The translations under genes and the position numbers were made by a program. Below the pieces are notes generated by a model. The model had not been told where the DNA came from. It searched no databases and saw only the letters and a list, made by a program, of their open reading frames with translations. Below are positions 17,399 through 23,418 of a stretch of 41,285 nt of DNA, in pieces. Origin of the DNA: a virus; the IMG/VR virus record IMGVR_UViG_3300031237_000264, positions 1 to 41,285 of that record, one strand, 5' to 3'. How positions within the stretch are numbered: position 1 is the stretch's first letter; every line of letters starts with the position of its first letter.

Positions 17399-18157
17399 TT
17401 ACTGCGCCGCTACCGGGACTCGCACGATGCGCCCGAACTGGCCGAACTCGGGGGTGTACGGGCGGCTGGGGTCGATCAGCGCCTCGCCCGAGATCTCCAT
17501 GCCGGCGATGTCCGTGCTGATCAGGGAGAGCTCCTTGAGCGGGTCGGTCGACACCTTGTAGAACTCGACAATGACCGGCGCGTTGTTCTCGGCCAGGTTG
17601 ATACCTTCGTACCGCAGGAAGATCTCGGGCTGGGGCGCGGTGAACACCGATACGGATTCGACGGCGCCGTGGGTATAGGCGGCCTTGAAGGGCTGCACCA
17701 GGGTGCCCACGTTCTTGAGGGTGATCGCACCGAAGACCGGGTCCACCTCGTAGTTGGCCTCCGGGACCGTCGCCGGCGTGCTGGCCGAATCGGTCAGGAC
17801 GACGTCGGATACGCCGGGGTAGCTCAAAGCCACGCGATCACCCGCGATGAGGCCCGCCGGCAGCGCTTCGCCGGTGGCGCTGCCCGATGCCACCTTGCTG
17901 GTGGTGCCATAAAGCGCCAGCGCCAGGTTGTCGTTGGAGCGCTCCATCAGGGTCATGGACAGGGTGAGGCCCTTTGCCGTGACGATCTTCTTGGCGCTGG
18001 CGGCCTGGCCGGAATAGGATTCCTTGCGTTCCTTGGTTTCGGTAGCCAGCGTCGCCTTGAAATCGCTGACATCGAGCAGCCAGCGCAGGGCTTTGGTCAC
18101 GCCGTTCAGACGGAGCGCGGCATAGACCTTGCCTTGCCCGTAGAAATAATCGCTCAT
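17399..18157 (-). CDS. Tail tube (major tail) protein
   Basis: The 252-aa product forms the stacked rings of the tail tube. It starts MSDYFYGQGKVYAALR and contains FKATLATETKERKESYSGQ and LTLSMTLMERSNDNLALAL, patterns typical of siphophage tail tube proteins of the kind found in Mu-like siphophages. It lies directly before the chaperone and tape measure, as expected. An AAAGGAG ribosome-binding site precedes ATG 18157 by about 7 nt, consistent with high expression. No separate sheath gene is present, supporting a non-contractile tail. Confidence 0.85.
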   Translation of the reverse strand: MSDYFYGQGKVYAALRLNGVTKALRWLLDVSDFKATLATETKERKESYSGQAASAKKIVTAKGLTLSMTLMERSNDNLALALYGTTSKVASGSATGEALPAGLIAGDRVALSYPGVSDVVLTDSASTPATVPEANYEVDPVFGAITLKNVGTLVQPFKAAYTHGAVESVSVFTAPQPEIFLRYEGINLAENNAPVIVEFYKVSTDPLKELSLISTDIAGMEISGEALIDPSRPYTPEFGQFGRIVRVPVAAQ

Positions 18158-18195
18158 CTTGATGCTCCTTTGGGTTGCGGATGCGGGGCCGGCGT

Positions 18196-18405
18196 TTAAC
18201 GCTGGCGGCTGCGGGTGGCGGTGTCGGTGGTGTCGGCCACCTCGGTGGCTGCGGTGGAGGCGGCCAGCTTGCCGATGCCCTTGGCTTCGAGCCAGGTGGC
18301 ATCGGTCGGCGGCACTGCGATGGTCTTGCCCTCGGCGTGCTGCTCGCCGGCATGCTTGTGGTCGCGCTGCAGCGTGACCAGGACTTCCGTGGTTTTCTCG
18401 GTCAT
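18196..18405 (-). CDS. Small connector/tail-region protein
   Basis: This 69-aa protein starts at ATG 18405, 4 nt inside the end of the upstream gene. The N-terminal half (EVLVTLQRDHKHAGEQHAEG, then VPPTDATWLEAKGI) resembles small proteins found beside the tail terminator in Mu-like phages, with an RDH-x-HAG core. The C-terminal 20 residues are Thr/Ala/Arg-rich and probably disordered. The TAA stop falls in a TTTAAC motif. Its role is unknown. Confidence 0.7.
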   Translation of the reverse strand: MTEKTTEVLVTLQRDHKHAGEQHAEGKTIAVPPTDATWLEAKGIGKLAASTAATEVADTTDTATRSRQR

Positions 18406-18857
18406 GTCTTTCCCAATACGAGGTGAGAGGTTCGAAACGTGAAGGGGTAGTAGCCGTAGCCGTCCCGATAGCCAGGCTTGGCGCCAGGCGCGCGGCGCAG
18501 CGCGGTTAAACCCTGACCTGGTGCCCAGCCCGTGAGTGCCTTGAGCATCTTGGCAATCAGCGGGCCGGCTTTCCTGCGCGCGCCTTCGCCGGTGGTCACG
18601 GTGCCAGCGTGCTTCACCACCAGGACCACCATCCAGAGCTGGTGGGTGAGCTGGGCTGGACCGCCGCCCTGCGCGGCCGCGCCCTGGGGCACTTCGTCTC
18701 CCATGTAGATCACATGCGCAACGGGAGTCGCCTTCGTCCAGTCCTTCGCGGACTCCAGCGTGTCGGCGGTCAGCACATAGCGCAGCTCGGGCAAGGACGC
18801 CTTGAGCCGCTCGACCAGGAGGGGCTCGCCGACCAGGTAGTCTTCGGTGGGGCTCAC
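18402..18857 (-). CDS. Gp37-like / tail terminator-type protein
   Basis: This 151-aa protein, placed between the Gp36-like connector and the tail tube, is where Mu-like phages encode Gp37 or a tail terminator that caps the tube at the head-proximal end. Visible features are an N-terminal helix (LVGEPLLVERLKASLPEL), a core strand pair (LTHQLWMVVLVVKHAG) and a C-terminal GYYPFTFRTSHLVL strand, a fold plan consistent with terminators. It overlaps genes on both sides by 4 nt. A TTA leucine codon at 18505-18510 lies in a GTTAAA motif. The family assignment is moderate. Confidence 0.65.
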   Translation of the reverse strand: MSPTEDYLVGEPLLVERLKASLPELRYVLTADTLESAKDWTKATPVAHVIYMGDEVPQGAAAQGGGPAQLTHQLWMVVLVVKHAGTVTTGEGARRKAGPLIAKMLKALTGWAPGQGLTALRRAPGAKPGYRDGYGYYPFTFRTSHLVLGKT

Positions 18858-19273
18858 CAGTTGCCTCCGCCGAAGTCGTTGCGGCCCTGGGACACCTGCA
18901 CCGTGTCACCCGTCTTCGCCACCGTGCCGCTGTCGTCCAGGCCGAGAGACAGCTTGCCGTCTGCAATGCCACGCAGCAGCTTGACCTGGCTCGCATACCG
19001 GATCGCGGCGGCATGCTTTTCCTGGATGTCCATGTACAGGTGGTAGCGCGCGAGATCGAGCGCCACGCGGCGAAGCACCGAGGGTGTGCTGGCCAGCGGC
19101 AGCGAGTAGCGGGCGACCAGGTAGGTGTTGATCTCGGCGGCGGCCTCGGAGATCGCGCCGGCCACGCGGGCCGCATCGATTTCCCCGGTGGGCGGATCGG
19201 CTTTGTCCGTGAGCTCGATGAGCTCGTCGGCGCCGAACGTCAGCACGAGATCGTCCAGGGTGCAGTAGGTCAT
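18854..19273 (-). CDS. Gp36-like protein (DUF1320), head-tail connector region
   Basis: The 139-aa protein begins MTYCTLDDLVLTFGADELIEL and continues with VAGAISEAAAEINTYLVARY, a classic DUF1320/Mu Gp36 pattern in which helices resemble head-completion adaptors. It includes a RVALDLARYHLY helix around residues 68-80. Proteins of this family lie between capsid and tail genes and are thought to take part in head-tail joining. It starts 6 nt after the upstream stop and overlaps the next gene by 4 nt. Confidence 0.85.
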   Translation of the reverse strand: MTYCTLDDLVLTFGADELIELTDKADPPTGEIDAARVAGAISEAAAEINTYLVARYSLPLASTPSVLRRVALDLARYHLYMDIQEKHAAAIRYASQVKLLRGIADGKLSLGLDDSGTVAKTGDTVQVSQGRNDFGGGNW

Positions 19274-19279
19274 GGCCGC

Positions 19280-19744
19280 TTAGCTTTGCTTCTTGCCAGT
19301 GGCCGGCTTGGCCTGTTCCGCGGCGGCGGCCTGGGCGGCTGCCGCCATCTGTTCCGCTTGAGCGGCCGCCGCCGCGCCGGCTTCTTCCCGGGCGACCAGG
19401 TCGGCCTCGCGCTCGTCGAGCTGCAGCTTGCGGTCGTTCAGCTCGGCCTGGAAGTCGGAGAGCGTTTTCTCCAGCCGCGCGAGCTGGTCCGAGCGCGCCT
19501 GGATCTGTGCCAGCGTGAGCGTGCCGCCATCGCCCGGCGCGGCATCACGCAGCGTGCCGTCCTCGTTCATCACCATGTCGGTTTCGAACGCGACCAGCGA
19601 CGGGTCATCGACGAGCTGGGCGAGAACGTGCGAAGGAAGCGTGTCCAGCGGGATGTTTTTCGGAACGGCACCGAATTCCATGCCGGCGCGACGAAACCCT
19701 TCGCGCTTGGCGACCACCCGCAGCACCTTGACTACTTTGGCCAT
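19280..19744 (-). CDS. FluMu N-terminal-domain protein with coiled coil
   Basis: This 154-aa protein has an N-terminal region (VVAKREGFRRAGMEFG, followed by hydrophobic turns to about residue 50) typical of the Mu-like prophage FluMu N-terminal domain. A coiled coil of about residues 80-120 (LARLEKTLSDFQAELNDRK) and a long Ala/Gln-rich tail follow. It lies just downstream of the capsid gene, separated by a hairpin, and has a GGAGGG ribosome-binding site before ATG 19744. A minor head or assembly role is likely; the biochemical function is not known. Confidence 0.75.
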   Translation of the reverse strand: MAKVVKVLRVVAKREGFRRAGMEFGAVPKNIPLDTLPSHVLAQLVDDPSLVAFETDMVMNEDGTLRDAAPGDGGTLTLAQIQARSDQLARLEKTLSDFQAELNDRKLQLDEREADLVAREEAGAAAAAQAEQMAAAAQAAAAEQAKPATGKKQS

Positions 19745-19777
19745 TTGGCCCTCCTGATATGGTTGATTCTGGTTGCA

Positions 19778-19806
19778 CCGGAGCCCAGCTCGGCCGAGGG
19801 CTCCGG
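19778..19806 (-). terminator. Strong hairpin downstream of the major capsid gene
   Basis: Perfect 9-bp GC-rich arms (CCGGAGCCC and GGGCTCCGG) flank an 11-base loop in the 121-bp gap after the capsid stop. No T-run follows, so it may be a partial terminator or protect the abundant capsid mRNA from 3' decay. Confidence 0.5.
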
Positions 19807-19865
19807 GTCGCGCTTCCCCCGCGTTTACGGCATCACGCGGTCATACGGGGCGGGAGGTGTCCCGA

Positions 19866-20933
19866 TTAGGCAAGCCAGGGCGTCACCAGGACGTCCACCA
19901 CGTCGCGGTTGATGTTGGTGGCGCCGGCCGCGTTCCGCTCGGCCTTGACCACCTCCAGTGCCTGGGCGCGCATGCTGGGGGGCACCACCAGGAGCTTCGG
20001 GCGGATGCCCAGCGGATTGCCGTTGTCGCCCTTGGTGGACTGCATCGCCGCATAGGCATCGTTGAATGCCTGGCCGTCCAGGGCTTCCCGGCTGGCATAG
20101 GCCAGTTGCCAGAGGCCGAAGCCGACGTTGCTGCGGGCGTCGACGCCGTAGACGTATTCCTTCCGGTTGAAGACGTTGTCGTCGTCTTCCTTGTCGCGGG
20201 CCACGAAGTTGTACGGCTTGCGCACCTGGTAGATGATCGGCTTGATCACGCGGGTGGTGTCCAGCAGGAACCACGGGGTACCGCTGCCGCCCTGGAAGTT
20301 GGATACCGAGGCGGTGCCGCTGCCCGGCGCCATCACGGGGTGATCGGTATCGAAGAAATACTGGCCGTCGTAGCACGCACGGTTGAAGCCGTTCTTGAGC
20401 AGGCCCCAGGTCAGGATGTCCGGATGTTGCTTGGCGTCTTGTCCCAACTGGGAGACCGCGGGCGTGTACAGGCCATAGGTATCGTCTTCGATGGTCCTGC
20501 GCGGAATACCGATGGTGTTTTCCCACTCCTTGTTCTTGATGGTGAAGTCGTGGGTACCCAGGTTCTGCACCACGCGATCACCGATCCATTCGCGGAAGCT
20601 AGTGCTCTGACCGAGCCAGGGATAGACCTCTTGACTGGTGGTCGACGGCACCTGCATTGCGATCTGCGCGTAGTCGGAGGGCGCGCCCGCGAAAGCGTTC
20701 TGGAAGGTCAACTTGAAGCCGCGGAACATGGCGTCCAGGTTCGCGCGGTTGATCAGCATGCCGGCGGCCGCGAAGCCCAAGGCGCGCTCGTCGGGCACGA
20801 AAAGACTGGACACCAGGGCGGGCGCCGAGGCCGCGTGCGGCATGAGCAGGTGCACGACCAGGACGGTGGCGATGGCGGCGGCCGCGGCCGCGGCAAAGAG
20901 CAGCAAGCCAGCCGAGCGGAGAGAGCGTTTCAT
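19866..20933 (-). CDS. Major capsid protein (Mu T-like) with N-terminal hydrophobic extension
   Basis: The conserved capsid domain begins at residue 59 (MLINRANLDAMFRGF) and includes REWIGDRVVQNL, KEWENTIGIPR, DTYGLY and YDGQYFFDTDHPVM, diagnostic of the Mu T family. The full ORF is 355 aa, against about 297 aa from that internal methionine, close to Mu T. The first 58 residues form a signal-peptide-like segment: basic MKRSLR, a hydrophobic stretch at residues 9-31, then HAASAPA. The ATG at 20933 has AGGAG 9 nt upstream, whereas the internal ATG at 20759 has no ribosome-binding site, so translation of the extension is favoured. Protease I could trim it. It is an unusual feature. Confidence 0.9.
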   Translation of the reverse strand: MKRSLRSAGLLLFAAAAAAAIATVLVVHLLMPHAASAPALVSSLFVPDERALGFAAAGMLINRANLDAMFRGFKLTFQNAFAGAPSDYAQIAMQVPSTTSQEVYPWLGQSTSFREWIGDRVVQNLGTHDFTIKNKEWENTIGIPRRTIEDDTYGLYTPAVSQLGQDAKQHPDILTWGLLKNGFNRACYDGQYFFDTDHPVMAPGSGTASVSNFQGGSGTPWFLLDTTRVIKPIIYQVRKPYNFVARDKEDDDNVFNRKEYVYGVDARSNVGFGLWQLAYASREALDGQAFNDAYAAMQSTKGDNGNPLGIRPKLLVVPPSMRAQALEVVKAERNAAGATNINRDVVDVLVTPWLA

Positions 20934-20967
20934 GGGATGAGGCTCCTGAAGTGGAAGGGGGGGGGTG

Positions 20968-21375
20968 TTACAGGGCGATCCAGACGCCGCCGGCATCCAC
21001 GTCCCGGACCTTGCCGGCCACGGAGCGCGTGGCGGTGCCGTCCGTCTTTGCGACGGTCTGGTCGTCGACGATGTAGGCGTCCTTGCCGACGTCGGCCAGC
21101 GTGATCTGGTCGGCCGCGGCCGAGTTGTCGAAGCGCCAGACCTCGCCGCGGCGAACCGGCACCAACACGGCACCGTTGGCGCCGCTGGTGTTGTCGACTG
21201 GCTCCTCGGCGATGCCGACCGAGATCAGGCCGGTGGCGGTCCGGCCGGGAGCGGCCCAGCCGCCGTCCAGTACCACCTGGGTGCCTGCGAAAATGCGCAC
21301 GCCGGCCTTCGCCGGGAAGGCGAAGTTGGTCCCGGCGCGGCGCGGGGTGTTGCGATCTGCTACTGCAGCGGACAT
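20968..21375 (-). CDS. Small head protein (decoration-like)
   Basis: This 135-aa protein lies between the protease/scaffold and capsid genes, where many phages encode a capsid decoration or stabilising protein. The sequence is beta-rich and glycine-rich (FAFPAKAGVRIFAGTQVVLD, then GLISVGIAEEPVDN), similar in style to DUF2190-type head proteins. ATG 21375 has GGAG 6 nt upstream; an ATG at 21381 has a poorer context. No cysteines or membrane segment. The decoration role is inferred from position and composition. Confidence 0.7.
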   Translation of the reverse strand: MSAAVADRNTPRRAGTNFAFPAKAGVRIFAGTQVVLDGGWAAPGRTATGLISVGIAEEPVDNTSGANGAVLVPVRRGEVWRFDNSAAADQITLADVGKDAYIVDDQTVAKTDGTATRSVAGKVRDVDAGGVWIAL

Positions 21376-21430
21376 GCCCATCTCCTAGAAATGAAAGGCA
21401 ACGGTAGGACGGCGACCAAGTCGGCCGCGG

Positions 21431-22000
21431 TTATGCCTGCTCGGCCAGGCTCTTTTTGTAAGCTTCGGGATCGATGCCCATCGACCGGCAGACCGCCAGC
21501 TCGCCTTCCGACAGCTCGGTACGCGGCTGACCGGACGGGGTCTTGCCTTCGGTCTGCATGCCCTTCAGTGCGGCGATGGGCTGCGCCTTGTCCAGGAAGG
21601 CCCGCAGCGATGCGATGTCCTTGGCGCCGAGCTCCTTGGCCCAGCTTTCCTGAGCCGGCAGCAGCTTGCCGGTGCTCAGCGCGCCGGCGACCAGCTCGTC
21701 GACGTCGCGCCCTTGGACTTGCGCGCTGAGCGCTGCGACCTGTTGCTGCACGGCCGCCATCGCCTCGATGGGCACGTACATGGCCGGGTCGACATGGCCG
21801 CCGCTGGACTTCAGCGCGGCGATCTCGGCATCCTTGCCGGCGATGGTGGCCACCTTGGTATTCAGGGCGGCGATCTCGGTGTCCTTGGCCTGGGCCGAGT
21901 CGGCCAGGGCCTTCAGCGCCGTGAGGCCGGCGGTGGCGCCGGCTTCGGTGTGGTCGTTCAGGCCGAGTTTCTTCAGCAGGTCAATAAGCCACTGGGGCAT
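21431..22000 (-). CDS. Nested in-frame scaffold (Mu Z-like) from internal start
   Basis: Inside the protease gene, ATG 22000 (Met177 of the long form, MPQWLIDLLKKLG) is preceded by GAGGAG 6 nt upstream, a better ribosome-binding site than that of the long form. This start yields a 189-aa protein consisting of only the scaffold domain. In Mu, gene Z is an internal in-frame scaffold of gene I, and the same nested arrangement is strongly suggested here. It would supply excess scaffold over protease. Confidence 0.8.
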   Translation of the reverse strand: MPQWLIDLLKKLGLNDHTEAGATAGLTALKALADSAQAKDTEIAALNTKVATIAGKDAEIAALKSSGGHVDPAMYVPIEAMAAVQQQVAALSAQVQGRDVDELVAGALSTGKLLPAQESWAKELGAKDIASLRAFLDKAQPIAALKGMQTEGKTPSGQPRTELSEGELAVCRSMGIDPEAYKKSLAEQA

Positions 22001-22528
22001 GGTGTTCTCCTCGTCGAGGGGGAGTTGGAAATGCGCTGCCGCCCGCAGCGCAACTTCGGACATTCCATCCAGGGCGGGGAAATTGGTCAGGGCTGCGTGC
22101 AGGATCTGCAGCACCTCGCCGGTATGGCGGTCGTAGGTGAAGACGGGGGACAGGTAGATGTACTCGCGTGCCCCAATCATCTGGCGGGCGCGGTCCGTCC
22201 AATCGGTATCGATGGCGAACAGACCATTGCCTTCGCGCCAATCCATCTGTTTGAAGAAGCCGGCGGCTGGGGCAGGCTGGCCGTTCTTCTCAGCGTTGAG
22301 GGTCTGGTGCTCGTAGTCGATGACGATGCGCCGGGCGTCGGCGTTGGCCTGAGCGATCAGTCGCTGGGCGACCTCAGCCGTGCAGATCCAGGCCGCACAT
22401 TCGGTCGGTCGGCCATCGCGAGCGCGGAAGCTGCCAGCAGGCAGCAACTGCAGCGGGGCCACCTCGCCGGCATCGGTCAGGGTGACTTCGAAAGAGAGGG
22501 TGGCAACGCCAACGGCAGTTCGCTTCAT
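21431..22528 (-). CDS. Mu I-like prohead protease / scaffold precursor
   Basis: This 365-aa protein follows the Mu I design: an N-terminal protease domain, then a scaffold domain. The protease part (residues 1-170) has the IDYEHQT motif with His74 and a YLSPVF motif with Ser127, the likely catalytic pair of the Mu I-type family. The scaffold part from about 177 is an Ala/Lys/Glu-rich coiled coil (KALADSAQAKDTEIAALN). The ATG at 22528 has a weak ribosome-binding site and a hairpin directly upstream. It acts during prohead assembly, cleaving scaffold and perhaps capsid termini. It is the first gene after a 255-bp gene-free gap. Confidence 0.9.
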   Translation of the reverse strand: MKRTAVGVATLSFEVTLTDAGEVAPLQLLPAGSFRARDGRPTECAAWICTAEVAQRLIAQANADARRIVIDYEHQTLNAEKNGQPAPAAGFFKQMDWREGNGLFAIDTDWTDRARQMIGAREYIYLSPVFTYDRHTGEVLQILHAALTNFPALDGMSEVALRAAAHFQLPLDEENTMPQWLIDLLKKLGLNDHTEAGATAGLTALKALADSAQAKDTEIAALNTKVATIAGKDAEIAALKSSGGHVDPAMYVPIEAMAAVQQQVAALSAQVQGRDVDELVAGALSTGKLLPAQESWAKELGAKDIASLRAFLDKAQPIAALKGMQTEGKTPSGQPRTELSEGELAVCRSMGIDPEAYKKSLAEQA

Positions 22529-22530
22529 GT

Positions 22531-22549
22531 CGCCATCGTGCCGATGGCG
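22531..22549 (-). promoter_or_regulatory. Inverted repeat overlapping the protease gene ribosome-binding region
   Basis: CGCCATCG and CGATGGCG are perfect 8-bp arms with a 3-base loop, ending two bases before the protease ATG. As RNA it would form a hairpin covering the initiation region and could lower full-length protease translation relative to the internal scaffold start. It could instead be a DNA operator. Confidence 0.5.
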
Positions 22550-22567
22550 ACGCTACAAACACAGATG

Positions 22568-22586
22568 GAAGCGTTTCAGGGGGGAG
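22568..22586 (-). promoter_or_regulatory. 19-bp late-junction element, copy 2
   Basis: The plus strand has GAAGCGTTTCAGGGGGGAG, matching 18 of 19 bases of the copy at 30431-30449. It lies 39 bp upstream of the protease gene at a junction between gene blocks. It is a candidate activator site for late transcription, possibly for the Mor-family protein. Confidence 0.5.
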
Positions 22587-22650
22587 GCACCCCGGGGGAA
22601 TCTTGCGTATGCGAGGTGGGGATGTCGGGCGCGATGGCCGCGCGGAGGCA

Positions 22651-22679
22651 ATTTAACCGCTGTTTAACGGGCCGATCAA
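22651..22679 (-). promoter_or_regulatory. Candidate promoter with two tandem GTTAAA sites
   Basis: On the minus strand TTGATC (22679-22674) and TTAAAT (22656-22651) are separated by 17 bp, each matching the sigma70 hexamer at 4 of 6 positions. Two GTTAAA motifs start 11 bp apart inside this region, on the same DNA face. It lies in the gap before the protease gene. The promoter match is modest. Confidence 0.35.
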
Positions 22680-22783
22680 GCTCCGTCCGCCTCGTCGCCG
22701 GTGCAGGGGCGGAAAATGGCACGTAAACGCCTCAGATCGCCTCGCAGGTTGGTTCCCTTATCTGGCGTGGCTTTCCGGGCGAT

Positions 22784-23254
22784 TTACGGGGCCGACAGGT
22801 AGTCCCCCATGAATTCGAGGATGTCGGTTCGCGCATCCGGTGTCAATTGCTTGTCCTCGGTGATGGGCAGCATGGGCCGGGCCGGGATCTCGGTCTTGTG
22901 ATCCCGGCCGGCCATGCCGCCTAGCTGCTGAATCGCCGCCTGGACCTTGTTGGACCCGACCTGTGCATAGTCCGACCCGGAGTCCGGGGTGAAGCTCGCT
23001 GCGAGCTCGCCCGTCACCTGGAGGATGCGCCCTGGCCAGGTTCCGTCCTTGGTGCGGGCCGCCTTGGTCGAGTCGGCGAGATCCCGCCATTTCGTGGGGT
23101 CGCCCTGGGCCGCGAACGCAGCCTCGGTGTGCGACAGCAGGATGCTGGCGATATGCTGCATCGCCGGCTGTGCGTCCGTCGCCCGGTTGGCGAGCTGCTG
23201 CAGCACCGCCCGGATCTGCGTGTCGTCGACGTCCAGTTGGATGAGATCTGCCAT
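22784..23254 (-). CDS. Virion morphogenesis protein (Mu G-like)
   Basis: The 156-aa product begins MADLIQLDVDDTQIRAVLQ and contains GDPTKWRDLADSTKAAR and a conserved GRILQVTGELAASF followed by GRDHKTEIPARPMLPI, all hallmarks of the Mu G / phage virion morphogenesis family. In Mu this protein is linked to head or tail completion. It is separated from the F-like gene by a 164-bp gap and from the protease by a 255-bp gap, both unusually large here. AAGGA lies 10 nt before ATG 23254. The longer open frame upstream lacks any recognisable domain and is rejected. Confidence 0.9.
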   Translation of the reverse strand: MADLIQLDVDDTQIRAVLQQLANRATDAQPAMQHIASILLSHTEAAFAAQGDPTKWRDLADSTKAARTKDGTWPGRILQVTGELAASFTPDSGSDYAQVGSNKVQAAIQQLGGMAGRDHKTEIPARPMLPITEDKQLTPDARTDILEFMGDYLSAP

Positions 23255-23418
23255 TTGAGGGCTTTCCTTGTTTCGTCTATAGTGGGGGTTGCCGCCGTGA
23301 CGACAGAAAGTCGCCGGGCTGTTCGCGGGGGCCGCTTCTACGCGGTCGCTACATGAGGGACTCCGGATAAGGCCATCAGGCAGTAGCTCCGGGATGGCGC
23401 CCCTCCACGGCGGCACTT

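Noticed and set aside
19773-21104. 443-codon plus-strand frame opposite the capsid gene
   Set aside because: Antisense shadow of the capsid gene and its neighbours; no domain, and it ends in Arg/Pro-rich low complexity.
22784-23416. Long 210-codon version of the G-like gene
   Set aside because: The first 54 residues are low-complexity and lack a ribosome-binding site, while ATG 23254 fits the family start.
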